NCBI GenBank assembly: GCA_902787595.1
Contig: CADAHD010000044.1
Span: 1 to 12,915 of the forward strand
Source of the DNA: an uncultured Lachnospiraceae bacterium
GTDB lineage: Bacteria > Bacillota_A > Clostridia > Lachnospirales > Lachnospiraceae
Direction of reading: 5' to 3'
Length of the DNA stretch: 12,915 nucleotides
Shown here: piece after piece, positions 12,644 to 12,915 of the stretch
Position numbering within the stretch: the first letter of the stretch is position 1
Layout of the letters: each line of letters starts with the position of its first letter
Made by a program: the position numbers and the translations under genes
Notes under the pieces: generated by a model
What the model saw: only the letters and a program-made list of their open reading frames with translations
What the model was told of the DNA's origin: nothing
Database searches by the model: none

Positions 12644-12915
12644 ATGGATCTTTATCCGGAAGGAATGTCGCAGGAGACATTCGGCATGGTCACGAACTAC
12701 ATAGAGGAGGTTAAGGAACTCTTATCCACGGAAATCTGGGAGAACATCTTCCTGGATTGTACCAAGAACGAAGTCCTGATCTTCTGGCTCCTGTACAGAA
12801 AGAGCGAAGTGAATATGAGCGAGATCGCAGAGTACATACATGTACCGCTCAATACCGCAACCGGTGTTGTGGGAAGGATGGAAAAGAACGGCCTGCTTGA
12901 GAGATACCGCAGCGC
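12644..12915 (+). CDS. MarR-family transcriptional regulator (3' end outside window)
   Basis: The first 90 codons of a MarR-type regulator are visible. An N-terminal helix region (residues 10-36) leads into CTKNEVLIFWLLYRKSEVN and the winged helix-turn-helix MSEIAEYIHVPLNTATGVVGRMEKNGLLER, which I read in two runs spanning 39-87. The recognition helix is about 68-80, and the wing would begin at the window edge. The start at 12644 follows GGGAG at good distance. It has its own strong promoter with repeated boxes, so it is probably autoregulated and may lead an operon continuing to the right. Its ligand and targets are not visible here. Confidence 0.85.
   Translation, partial: MDLYPEGMSQETFGMVTNYIEEVKELLSTEIWENIFLDCTKNEVLIFWLLYRKSEVNMSEIAEYIHVPLNTATGVVGRMEKNGLLERYRS

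Overview
The window looks like chromosomal DNA of a low-to-moderate GC anaerobic Firmicute, most likely a Lachnospiraceae-type Clostridium relative. The evidence is strong AGGAGG-type ribosome binding sites, a truncated-type MetH corrinoid module, a ferredoxin-like aldo/keto reductase, and a predicted DUF6572/DUF1444-like protein. I assign this from gene content and style only. No rRNA or other marker gene is present. No tRNA, rRNA, CRISPR array or transposase gene was seen.

Left part (1-6338), all on the plus strand and closely packed: the C-terminal B12-binding end of a methionine synthase-like protein, a diacylglycerol/lipid kinase, serine hydroxymethyltransferase (glyA), a second lipid kinase, a beta-CASP metallo-beta-lactamase RNase-like protein, and an aldo/keto reductase with a C-terminal iron-sulfur domain. 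MetH and GlyA are both folate one-carbon enzymes. The two lipid kinases on either side of glyA probably serve phospholipid recycling. glyA is broken: a stretch of about 25 bases, coding for eight conserved residues, is missing near position 1931, so the second two thirds lie in another frame.

Middle (6339-10161): a gene with its own extended -10 promoter encodes an 886-residue FtsX-type permease without any ATPase gene beside it. It is followed by a 140-base structured, apparently non-coding segment, a PD-(D/E)XK nuclease-like gene of the sce7726 type, an imperfect palindromic intergenic repeat, a 67-codon gene of unknown role, and a rho-independent terminator. The structured segment and the palindrome both end in the same 11-mer, so the nuclease gene is framed by repeat-like DNA.

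Right part (10136-12915): on the minus strand, a TetR regulator and a flavodoxin-like oxidoreductase form a two-gene operon with a 4-base overlap. Its promoter matches consensus, with one near-perfect operator filling the spacer and a second at the start site. Divergently, a two-domain protein of unknown function is encoded. The window ends inside a MarR-family regulator whose own promoter carries repeated TACTTCGA boxes.

I do not see a convincing undescribed multi-gene system. The items most worth checking are the glyA deletion, the repeat-framed nuclease and small gene, the orphan permease, and the two self-regulating promoters.
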